DNA from: Chlamydomonas reinhardtii
Taxonomy: Eukaryota > Chlorophyta > Chlorophyceae > Chlamydomonadales > Chlamydomonadaceae
DNA length: 64,000 nt
Assembly: GCF_000002595.2 (NCBI RefSeq)
Contig: NC_057015.1
Span: 6,187,195-6,251,194 of the forward strand
Reading direction: 5' to 3'
Shown here: positions 34,080 through 43,875 of the stretch, one piece after another
Position numbering within the stretch: position 1 is the first letter of the stretch
How the letters are laid out: each line of letters starts with the position of its first letter
Notes under the pieces: model-generated
Seen by the model: the letters and a program-made list of their open reading frames with translations, nothing else
What the model was told of the DNA's origin: nothing
The model's database searches: none
Program-made: the position numbers and the translations under genes

Positions 34080-35683
34080 CTCTAGTGTCACGCACACACG
34101 CCTAGCCACTGGCAATAAGAATGTCAAAGGACTCAACAAGTACCGGCATTTGTCCACACGGGGAGGAGGGCACAAATGGTGCCAAAATCAGGACTAGTTC
34201 TGCGTAAATGGGGACTCAGGTGAACACGGCGTACCTGTACAGGGCAGCAAGGCACGCAACACACCACACCGGCGGCGCCAACCCTGCAGGCGGCTGGATG
34301 AGCCATAGAATTATAGAACAGCACGCGTGAAACACTAAGCAACGGCTTCAGGCAGACCACCCATGGCCATGTTCTCCCTCAGAGCCTGTGCCACAACGCA
34401 ATCCCGGAACAGGAGCGGTGGCGGCAGCCCCGTTGTCCCTGCTGGCCTGCTCATACCACACGCACGACACCAAGGCAACAAAACCCCAGCCGCACGCTAG
34501 CGAGCAGCCCTCGGGAACGCCCAGCACGCATTGGCCGCCACCCGCCTCCGGTACCCCAGCATCACACACATGAAGGTGTTTGGCCCGCAGTGCAGACAGC
34601 TGGGGGGCCAGCGCACATCCGTCCTTCATCCATCATGACAGGTAGTCCTGACCACCAAGGCGGTTAGGCACACCTGAGTCTGAGGTACGGACTCTGTCAT
34701 AGACAACGCACACCCCAGTCAGGCAGTCCCGCAGTCCGCCACTGCAAGGACGGGATGGATCCAAGAGGGCTTGACACTTCATGCAGGCGGTTACCAGGCT
34801 TCCGGCCGGGTAAGCCATACATGCATCCCCTTCACTCAGGGTGGATTCCAGACACAACACGCAAGGCACGGTCTCCCTTTACCAGGGCTTTCTGGCAGAC
34901 TCAAAAGTAGATGAGCTGCCGCCATAACCGATAGGCGATAGGCCCAGGGGAGGCCTCCCCTGGATAGGCCAATAGCCACGCACGGGACACCCCACAACCC
35001 GCCATCCTGTCCCAAAAGCCGAAGCCCGCGGCCCAGGCTGCCTCAAAGGCCCCAAGCATGCGCGCTTCCAATGTTCCACACTGGGCCAGTGGATGGGCGC
35101 AAGGCTGACCGCTCGTCCACTCCTGGTCCCGGTGTGAATGCGCCTCCTTGCCCAAATGCCGCACGGATTTCACTACACGACGGGCAGCTTCCACCGCGGC
35201 TTGCCGTACGGTACGGCACCAGTGCGGGTTACACGCATCGTGACGGAGGTCGTACGGGATTAAGAAAGGCGTCAGGAAAAGGGAGAATAACATTCGCAGA
35301 GCCGTGTGCTGCCACAGCATGGCCCTGCTCCCCAGCTTCTGCTAGCTGCCGCTGACCAGTGCGAGCTGGGAGATGGGGGAACCTGGGCGCCGGCAGGGAG
35401 ACTTCAGGGAGGTGACACGGCGGCGCAAGGCCCCGGGAACCTGCAGAGGTGAAGCAGGGTGCAACGGCAACCCGCGCATGATAGGTAGAATGCGGGTGCT
35501 CACAGCCGGTCCGGGTCCCCTCCCAACAAGGGTTTTGCGGGGGTGCGTGCCAGGCGGACCTGCGATTCTCTGGACGACTGGGATGCCAAGTACCACACCA
35601 CTTGCACCAGTTGGCTTGCATACACAAACTTCTGCATAGTAATGTAACTCAACGTTCCAACCTCTACGGTGCACGCCTCAGAA
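34080..35683. other. 1.6 kb with unassigned minus-strand frames
   Basis: Three consecutive minus-strand frames (35320-34901, 34869-34633, 34629-34348) have protein-like composition. The first reads VRQAAVEAARRVVKSVRHLG; the second has paired cysteines (PCVLCLES and TACMKCQ). They lie in one orientation, which suggests a single decayed or spliced gene, possibly a transposon product, but no family is recognisable. Confidence 0.3.
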
Positions 35684-37567
35684 ATGGCACCCCTCAACTT
35701 GGGGCAGCTTTTGGGCTCCAGGGGCCTGGTAGCTCTTGTGCTAGGCCCCATAGCTTGCTCTGCGCTATCTTTAGGCGGGCTGGCTCCCGAGGGCAGCAGC
35801 GCTGAGCTGCAGCGTGTCGCTCTAGCGGTGCTTGTGCTGGGCTGTGTGCTCGGCACGCTCTCGTTTGTCTTGGTCTTCCTGTGTAAGTATCGGGATAATG
35901 GTTAAATGCCCCGAGCTTGGCTGGCTAAGCGGTGCAACTGGCTTATGACAACCTTGTCGTCTGTTCCGCCCCCGCAGCGGTCTTGGAGTATGCTGGTCGG
36001 CTGTTTTTAGCTCGTTGCTTCAACTACACGATTGCGCACATTGGTAAGTGGCCCAGACAGGTCCTGCAGCTGTCTTATGCCCGTCAGCGACTATTTCGTC
36101 GTCTTGCAGCCGCGGCTGAACCACCGGTCGCACGGTAGAGGCTGAAAAGCGCAAACTGTCATATGCGGCGTCGGGCGGAACCTAGATGTCCCACGCTTGT
36201 GAGTGGCGAATAACCTTTGCGATTGTCCTTCCGTTCCCGTTCGCCACCTCGCCACCCGCGCGAGCTTAATGCTCTTCAATATAGCACATTACCAATCCGC
36301 TAGCGCTTTGGGGCGCGGCGTCCTGAGGGCCCCAACCGGTGTATCAACCCCGCCGTGTGCGAGCCTCCGACGACACCCTCCCACATCCTGACTGCTTCGC
36401 TGGTCCCAAAATGCCTCCGCACATTGCTGCTCTTCAACAGCTACAATGAATTACTCTAGCCGCAGACGTGTGCGAGCACCCACCCGTGTCAACTGTGCAT
36501 GCCTGGACGCTTTCCGCAACCTCACCCCACCCTCCCCCACCCACCCATCCCGCCCCTGAATCAACCCGCCCTTCTCGATCCCGCAACAGTTATGGCGGTG
36601 CTGTGGCTGGGCGAGATCGGGCTGTCTGCCTACCTGCTGGCCAGCAGCTCGCCGCGGCTGCTGCCCGCCGTCGCTTTCGTGGCGGGCGGCGCCGTGCTGG
36701 CGGCGGCGCACGCGGGCTTCATCCTGGTGGCCACCTGCTGGTGCTGTTGCGGTGGCGCCTTCGTGGGCTCACCGGCCGACCTCAACCCCAAGAGCGCGCT
36801 GCTGGTGAGCAGCGGAGGAGGGGGGAGGAGGGGAAGGGGAAGGAGAGGAGGAAGGGGAGGTTGCAGCGGAGCAGGCGGGAGTTGAAGGGGCGTTGTTTGC
36901 GTGTTGCATGGCACAGGGTGCGCCTGGGTTAAGGACCTTGCATGCCGCTGACACCGTTGTTGATGTTGTGCCTATCGGGCTCTGTCCGCAGACGCCGCAG
37001 CAAGGCGGCAACGGCCACCATCACAGGGGCACGGGCGGCGCGGCGGGTGGCGGTGCGGGCGCGGGCGGTGCGCACCCGCTGGCGCATGGCGACGGCGGCA
37101 GCAGCAGCGGTCCGTTCCGCGCCACGTATGGGCTGCTTCCGGGCAGCAACGCCTACGCCTACCAGGTAGGCCGCCGGACAGCCGTAAGCGACTGCGATGA
37201 CACCCCATATGCCAACCCGGGAAGCCCTAGCCCCTTTGCCATCGATGCCCCGCACAGCTCCGCCGCAAGGAGGCAGCACACACCCGACCTTGTCCCGCGC
37301 CCCCCGGCCTTGCACCCCACGTCCCACAACCCACAGATCTTTATTCCTGGGAGCGAGGAGGATCAGGCTGCGTTCGGCGCCTATGCCTCGCTGCCCACGC
37401 CCACCGGCCAGGCGCGCACGGCGCCGGGCGGTCAGCACCAGCAGCAGCGCACACCGGCGCGGGGCGGTGCCGGCGCCGGAGAGGCTGGCGCGCGCAAGAC
37501 GCACTCCGTGCAGCCGTTCGCGCCTCAGCCGGCGCTTGGGCAGCAGTTGCAGCCGATGCGGCAGTGA
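35684..37567 (+). CDS. tetraspan membrane protein with long cytosolic tail, 5 exons
   Basis: Exons 35684-35882, 35978-36043, 36590-36804, 36992-37165 and 37337-37567 join in phase to about 294 residues. Four hydrophobic helices are visible: ~14-32 (LVALVLGPIACSALSLGGL), ~45-66 (VALAVLVLGCVLGTLSFVLV), ~90-110 (VMAVLWLGEIGLSAYLL) and ~117-143 (PAVAFVAGGAVLAAAHAGFI), followed by a CWCCC cluster that may be palmitoylated. The tail (~160-294) is Gly/His/Gln-rich and disordered, ending LQPMRQ. The layout resembles MARVEL or CASP-like four-helix membrane proteins, but I see no diagnostic signature. The start was chosen as the first ATG; a GTG 15 bases earlier is in frame. Confidence 0.75.
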
Positions 37568-39121
37568 GGAGCTGGGATGATTGGCAGTAGCGGATGTGTG
37601 GCAGTCAGGGTGCTTGTGGCGCGGCCGAGGAAAGTTGACAGTTGAGGAGCCAGAGTGTGGCGATGTGCGCACCCGCGAGTGGCTGGCTGCTTGACTGACT
37701 CTGAGATGGCTTGTTGAGTGTCCTGCGGGGCTATAGCCAGCGTAATGCTGGGCTCTCTTCTGTATTTCTTAACGAATTGAACCCGACTTCCTTATTGTTT
37801 TCTGGACCGTGCTTGCCTCCGCTCTGCTGGGCAGCGGAGGCGGCACTGGGACACAGGACGCAACCTTTTTTGTTATTTGACACCGGTATCGGTTAGGTCA
37901 ATTGTTTGCTGTTTCAAGAGGAGTCCACAGACACAAACAAAAATTGATGCACGCATCAATCATAGGCATGGTAGATCTGGTGTTAGGTAGCTGGGGCGGG
38001 TGCGGAGGTTGGCGGTGGCAGGGGTGCGGCCGGGTGCTCTGGGGCGCGGCCCAAAGGCCAGCCCGGGTGCTGCGGGTGCTGTGCCACTCAACAGCACTGT
38101 TTAGCGCGTGCTGCTTTGGCCCCAGCGGCGGGGCTGGAGGTGCTACCGCTGCGGGGCGCTGCTCGGCATAGGTGGCAGCGGGTAGCGACGCATCTCGCTG
38201 GGCCGGGGCCGTTGGCATTGTGCGGCAGCTTGGTGGCGGCGGCGGGGACGGGCGGCGGATGGCCGCACTGCCGATACCGCGTCTGGCGCGGCAGTAGCGG
38301 CGTTGGTGTTGCGGGTGCGAAGGCGGAGCCACGGGGGGTGTAGGTTGAGGCGAAGGAGATGCATGGCCGAAGGCTGGGTGATAGTGGGGATCGAGTAGGG
38401 CCACATGGGGTGGGTAAGATGCAATCAGTGGTCGTCAAGGAGCCGCTTGAAGATGCGGGCCATGGTTAGAAGGGGCAACGTTCATTAGCACGTAAACTTG
38501 CAAATAGCAACTAGTGTAGCAATTAGAGCAGCGGTGGGTATGTGTGTGCACGGTGTAGCGAAGACTAGCAGGGCGGTGAATTGTGGACTGGATGTACAGA
38601 GAGACGATAGGGACGGCAGGCATGAACTGGGCTGACAAGGCCTGGCCAAGGAGTGAATGTTAAGGATTTGCGCGTCGAAACGAGGGGTAGTCATGTTCTC
38701 ACAAAAGGGCCGTGTTCACAAGTTTTATTGCCAATACTTTTGGAGGTCAAGTACGAGCGGGTGCCCCTGTGGGACCACTAAACGGTCGGGGTCCATTGCC
38801 GCTGGTGATCACGCTGGCAGAATCCTGTAATGCCTGGAGCAAAAGCACGGGTCTGGTTCCCCGGTCACGAGAAAAGGGGCTGAGCCCCTCCACAGTCTGA
38901 GGCCGAACAACCTCATCGCCCGGACAGAGCCGGGGTCAGTTTCCACAGGCACATAGCCAAACCAGGCGCCTATCTAGCAATCGCGATGCCACAGCAGAGC
39001 CAACAGCAGCCAGACACAGCACAGTTGTCAACAGCCGCACTGCTTGTCATGCCGCTACGCATGCGCTGCCAGCTCCACCGCGGACCGCTACGGCGCTACC
39101 TAGACACCGCCAGACGGCTCC
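37568..39121. other. 1.55 kb flank without a supported gene
   Basis: The left half is the 3' flank of the tetraspan gene. 38700-39120 lies downstream of the Fanzor-like frame and could contain the 3' end of that element, including any guide RNA. I see no terminal repeats and no gene. Confidence 0.45.
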
Positions 39122-39505
39122 TCAGCCTGCGCGCTTGCGCCGCTTCTTGGGCGGCGCTGCGCTCTCCTCCTCCACGTGGCCTTTCCCGCCCCCTCCGCTA
39201 CCAAGATGCGCGCACGCGCCCCCGCTGCTGCTGCCGCCGCCGCCGCCGCTGCCGCCGCCAGTCTGCAGCGATTCAGGTCGTTTGTGCCCCAGCAGCATCT
39301 CCACCAGCGCGTGCCGGATGTTGGTTGCGGAGTTGACGTCACGCCAAAAGCAGGAGTCTAAAACAGGGCCCAAATGCAAAAACGTTTGGCGTTCCCACCA
39401 GTTGACCAGGTTTGAGGCTTTGAGCCACCTTTGTCTGCAATTACAACAGGGTCCAGGCGGTCCAGGCCTCGCTATCCTTCGCCGCCGGCTTCGCAACTGC
39501 CACAA
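39122..39505 (-). mobile_element. C-terminal end of a Fanzor/TnpB-like RNA-guided nuclease
   Basis: The minus-strand frame holds CFWRDVNSATNIRHALVEML, then GHKRPESL, a Gly/Ser-rich linker and the nuclear-localisation-like PPKKRRKRAG before the stop. The RDVN.A.NI phrase after a Cys is the third RuvC motif of TnpB and its eukaryotic relative Fanzor (family knowledge); its Asp is catalytic. Fanzor proteins are documented in Chlamydomonas. An acceptor (CTGTTTTAG) lies just before the motif, so the segment 39361-39122 is probably the last exon. I cannot find the preceding RuvC I/II motifs or the zinc-finger cysteine pairs in the next kilobase, so the gene is either spliced over a longer distance or only a remnant. 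The start given is only the limit of the open frame. Confidence 0.5.
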
Positions 39506-40472
39506 CTCACAATGCTGATATCCTTGCCTCGTTTACATCTACGATCTGCCATATCTCTCGTGGCCGTTGAGGTCGCCACCGGACTGCACCGCTGCGCTAT
39601 GCTATTTGCAGCTTGCCTGCCCTCATGCACGCCATTCTTCAGTCGACCTCGAGCGGCAAAATGCACGCCATCTCCAAGTCCCGGCGCCTTCAATACAATG
39701 CAAGGCCTGGAGTCCACGCACAAGCCCTTGCTCTGCACCGCTGCAAACATCCGAACGCCTCTGCTCCAGAAGCAACCAACTGCCTCGCACCCAGAAGCTG
39801 CTCCCAGCTCTTCCCGCTTCCCGGATTCAATGTGGACACACACAACAAACAGACGGCCGGATAGCCGGGCACGTCTCAAAACTTTGTGCGCCAGCCTTTG
39901 TCAGAGTGCCAACAGCCGCACAAAATCACGGCCCACAACGCTGCTGCCTGCAGTGCCAACCCCCCGTGCATGACGAGAGGCACTTGGGCACACAATTCAT
40001 GCAAGCGCACATACAAATAAGACACGGCACACACCAAAAAAAACTCACGGACAGTGAGGACACCGGTTGTGCTTAACCCACTGTATTTATATCTGTTTCG
40101 GTTCCATCCAGCCCAAAGCTTGGGCAAGCGCGCACAGGACACGCACAAGCTGGCAATTGTCGTTCACAAGTCACACGCTGTCGCAGCACCACAGCAAAAC
40201 CGGTGCAGGTCTCATACCACTCAGCAATAAGTGACTCTCCCTAGTCTTGCCCCCACAGTGCCCGCCCCCGCCTCCCCTCTGCGTCTGCCGTCGTCGCTTC
40301 TTCCAATACTGTGCCCCCACTGCAGCTCTTCTGCCGCTTGTGCCGGCTGCGCTGCTGCAGCCCCCGCTTTGTCCCGCCAGCCTGAGACACAGAAGCCGCC
40401 TGGGCTGCTTGCCTCAGCCCCTCAGCCCATCAAACCCCCAAGCCCTTCAGCCCCTCAGCCCATGTCAGGCCC
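39506..40472. other. ~1 kb with no assigned gene
   Basis: Minus-strand frames here (for example CVDSRPCIVLKAPGLGDG and VREFFLVCAVSYLYVRLHEL) could be upstream exons of the Fanzor-like gene but carry no diagnostic residue. The right end is the 3' flank of the NTF2-like gene. Confidence 0.35.
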
Positions 40473-43400
40473 TTAGCCCAGTGTCTCCAGCGCTCCAAAC
40501 AGCTTGAAGGCCAGGTACAACAGCGCGATGAGGAAGCCGATGGCAAACAGGTCCTGGTTCTGGCCACCGCCGCCGCCGTTCTGGTAAAACTGTGGAGATG
40601 AGGGTTATACATTCATGCTTGGTCAAGGCAGTAGTAGACGGTGGGGGAGCATCGACTGGGCAAGAATGGGGCCAGAGGGCAGCGATGGCGAGTTCGGAAT
40701 GCATGTCGCTCGAGAGCGAGAGCATGTGACGTATGGAGGAGAGGACGCTGGCGTGCGCTCTGGGCTTGTGCCGCGTCATCCGCTGTATGCGCGGCCTCCC
40801 ACTAACACGCCAAGGCCTTGGCGCCGCGTGCCACCCTGGGTCCCCCTGGTTGCCAACCAAAGGCTTGGGCCCAAGGCATCACGAGATTCACGACTGAGGC
40901 TGCAATTCCCTCCACACACACTCACACACTCTCACCATGCTTGCACCACCCCACCACCCCTCCCTCCTCTGCCCGCCCACTGCCCGCTTGTTGCCCGCTC
41001 TCCCATGCTTGGCTGCCGCCTGCCTCACCCGCGTGGGGTCCGAGGGCAGGTTGTTCATGTCGGCGCCGCCGCCGCCGCCCAGCTTCTCCGCCGCCTTGGT
41101 CAGCCCCTCCTTGGCGTCCTCCACCGCCTGCTTGGCGCTCCAGGCGTAGCGGTTGGCGGTGGCCATGGCGGCGGCGGGCGGCGAGCAGCGAGACAGGTTC
41201 CAGCTCTCACTGCGAGTGCGAGGAGGGACGCCCGGGAGCTCGTCGGGACAGACAGGACAGAGAAGGACTGGATGGAGCCAGCGTGCTAGGTCGCCCACGC
41301 ACATACTACGTCCCCGCTGTTCCGCCCTGCGCCCGGTGCCCTCTGCCACCGCCGCTGCCACCACACCACAGCTGCCGTGCCACCCCCACCGCGGCCCTAG
41401 AGCCCCCCACCCCGGCCCTGGGCCCCGCTGGCCCAGCTGCCCCCTGGCCGCACCGGTGGTTGGTGATGCGGCCGGTGACCAGGTTGTGCTCGCAGGTGGT
41501 GGTGAACAGCAGGCTGACGGGCTGGCCGCCCAGGCTGCCGTCCACCTGCCAGCTGATCTCGCTGGTGCCCTTGTCCAGCATGCGCAGACGCAGGATGGAC
41601 TGAGGGGCGAGTGGTGGGAGGGAGGGAGGGAGGGAGGGAGGGAGGGAGGGAGGGAGTTAACTTTGAACCCATCCCATAAGGTGGGCGGGAGGGAGGGGGC
41701 AGCGTGGGTGTTGGTGGGGTTGGTGTTGGTGCTGAGGTGTTCCGAAGGCGGCGGTGAGGGTGGGTGCGGTAGCGCACTGCTTGCCCCAGCCGCCACTCCC
41801 GTGCAGGTGCGGCCAGCGGGCCCTCGCCAGCCCCTGCCGGGCCGCCCCACGCGGCGCCATGCACTCATGCCGTCCCCGACCGCCACACCCGCCCCTCACT
41901 TCCCGCCAGCCCTGCTCCGGCCTGCGCTCTCACCGCATTCCCACTCCGCTCCCGCCCCCGCCTCCGCTGCCGCCTTCCGTCAATCTCTAATCCGCTCCCG
42001 CGGCGTGCTCTCACCCCCGACCGGCGGACTGCTCGCCGGCCCACGCCTCCCCTTCCCCAACATCCACACCCACTCCACTGTCGCAGCCACCTGCTCCTCT
42101 CCTCTCCTCTCCCCTCCCCTCGTCTCCCCTCCCCTCCTCTCCCTCCTCTCACCGTCTTGAACTTCTCCACATTGTCGATGACCCAGCGCTGCCGCTTGTA
42201 GCCCTCCACTCCCGTGAACGTGCGGAAGCCGTCCTGTGGCGCGAGGCGAGAGAGGCCAGGGCGGGCACGCAGGGGGGTTAGGCAGGTTGGGTAAGCACGC
42301 AAAGCGGTCCATGCGGACGGACGTCCGGGCGGTGTGTGCGGGGGCTGCTGGGGTTACCAACGTGACGCCTGGCGAAGGCAGCAGGCAGCATCACATGCCA
42401 CTTGCCTCTCCTCCACCCTCGCTCTGCATCCGCGGCGCCCCCCTGCAGATGCCTCCCTGGCGATATCCTGGATACGGCACCTATGCGGCGCCCCTGACTC
42501 GCTGCCCGTCGCAGATGCCCCGCACGGATGCCATCCCTCCCTCCCTGCCTCCCTAACCCATGCGCCTGCACCGCTCTACTCTCCCACTTCGTCCGCCACA
42601 ATACAGCCTTCTCCGCCTACCCGCGGCGCACCAAGCGCCGCCCGCCTCACGCCCTCCTCCCCGTCCAGCCCGCCCCGCCCTCCTCAGATCCGCCCCTCTC
42701 CCTGTCGCTCACCGAGTAGGTCACGCCCGGCTGGTAGAGGGTGGCTGCGGCGTAGCGGCCCCGCTGCAGCTCGCGTGCCAAGCTGCGCACCGTCTGCTCC
42801 ACAGCGGGCGAGCTGGTGCACACGAAGTCGTCGCAATAGTCGGTGTCCAAGTCTGAAGGCAGAGGAGGAAAGGGAAGAAGGGAGGGAGGGAGGAGGGCAG
42901 TGAGAAGCGAGGGCGGGCAGGGCAGGTGGAGGCGTTGTGCTGCAAGGTATGGGTGGTTGGGTGGCCGGATGGGGGCAGGGTGGGCGAGCTTTTGGGTGCA
43001 GCAGCTGGCGGGGGCTGCGGCGCAGTCGGGGGCGCCAGCGCAGGGAGCACCGCCAGTCTCGCAGGGTGGTTGCTTTCTCCCTAGGCGTCGATACGGCAAA
43101 GCCGCAATACGCTGTATATACAGCAGTTATTCCTGCAAAGCCGGCGCTGAGCTAGGAGAAGCACTCGGCGCGCTCGCGACCTCCTGCTCCCGTCGTTGAG
43201 CTGTGTGGCTGTGGGCCGAAAACAGGCCTGCGAAGCGCCGAACCTAGTTCCGACCCGATAACAACAACCTGAAACTAACACTGACTGCCACCGGCATCGT
43301 TCCAGCCCGCGTAGGGACTTCTAGAACCAACGGTGTGTCGCAATGCATCTTGCCTTCAATAGTCTTCGTGGCGATACTATCCAGCGGTCCAGGTGGCGAG

Positions 43401-43531
43401 TCCACCGCCTTGGCAGGCTGAAGGGCCCGTCGTGCAGACGGCCGCGCGCCCAGAGCCCGCACTGGCACGGTGCATGCCGAACGACTAGACGTCGCGAGAC
43501 GAGTGCAGGGGGCTTGCTTAGCCAACATCAT
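40473..43531 (-). CDS. plastid NTF2-like (DUF2358-type) protein with C-terminal membrane anchor, 6 exons
   Basis: Exons 43531-43354, 42852-42713, 42233-42153, 41599-41454, 41209-41029 and 40589-40473 join in phase to about 280 residues. The first ~50 residues, MMLAKQAPCTRLATSSRSAC onward, look like a chloroplast transit peptide. The core reads DYCDDFVCTSSPAVEQTVRS, then GFRTFTGVEGYKRQRWVIDN, then ILRLRMLDKGTSEISWQVDG. This suits the NTF2-like cone fold; the GxxxY after an F-x-G turn resembles the DUF2358 plastid family, a tentative match. A Gly-rich stretch and one hydrophobic helix (DLFAIGFLIALLYLAFKLFG) close the protein, so it is probably tethered to thylakoid or envelope. Intron 1 appears to use a GC donor. 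The ligand or substrate is unknown. Confidence 0.75.
41656..41681 (-). repeat. intron module E near an acceptor (NTF2-like gene, intron 3)
   Basis: On the gene strand it reads GGGATGGGTTCAAAGTTAAC followed by (CCCT)n and the acceptor of exon 41599-41454. It matches the module at 19641-19666 with few differences. Confidence 0.75.
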
Positions 43532-43875
43532 CCTGAACTATCTATCAAAAATTACAGGTAAAGGAGTATGGAGAAGTCGGAGCAAGTTCGAGGATTCTGT
43601 TTGTGTCGACGTGGATCGCCGAGCTTTTTCTTTTCTTCCCTCCGCTCCTCTGCCGGCAGCAAAGCTGGCTTCCTGGTCGTCACGTACTCTGTAGGTTTAC
43701 ATAGCCGAACAGGGAAAGGAGCAGGACATCCTGAGCTGGCCCAGGGTTCACTAGCCTCTGCACCTCCACCTGCCACCACCGCGCCCTCCACATCACAATC
43801 CCTGCCTGCCCCTCCACCTCCCCTTCTGCGCCTCCAGACTGACACGTCCACCTCACGGCCGCCACTGCCTACTGC
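43532..43875. promoter_or_regulatory. spacer between the PHD/GNAT and NTF2-like genes
   Basis: The two genes are in tandem on the minus strand, 344 bases apart. The spacer must hold the 3' end of the first and the promoter of the second. Minus-strand TGTAA occurs at 43697-43701 and 43552-43556; the first fits the upstream gene. Confidence 0.5.

Noticed and set aside
38700-38760. Possible transposon terminus near the Fanzor-like frame
   Set aside because: I could not find a matching inverted or direct repeat on the other side, so no element boundary is claimed.
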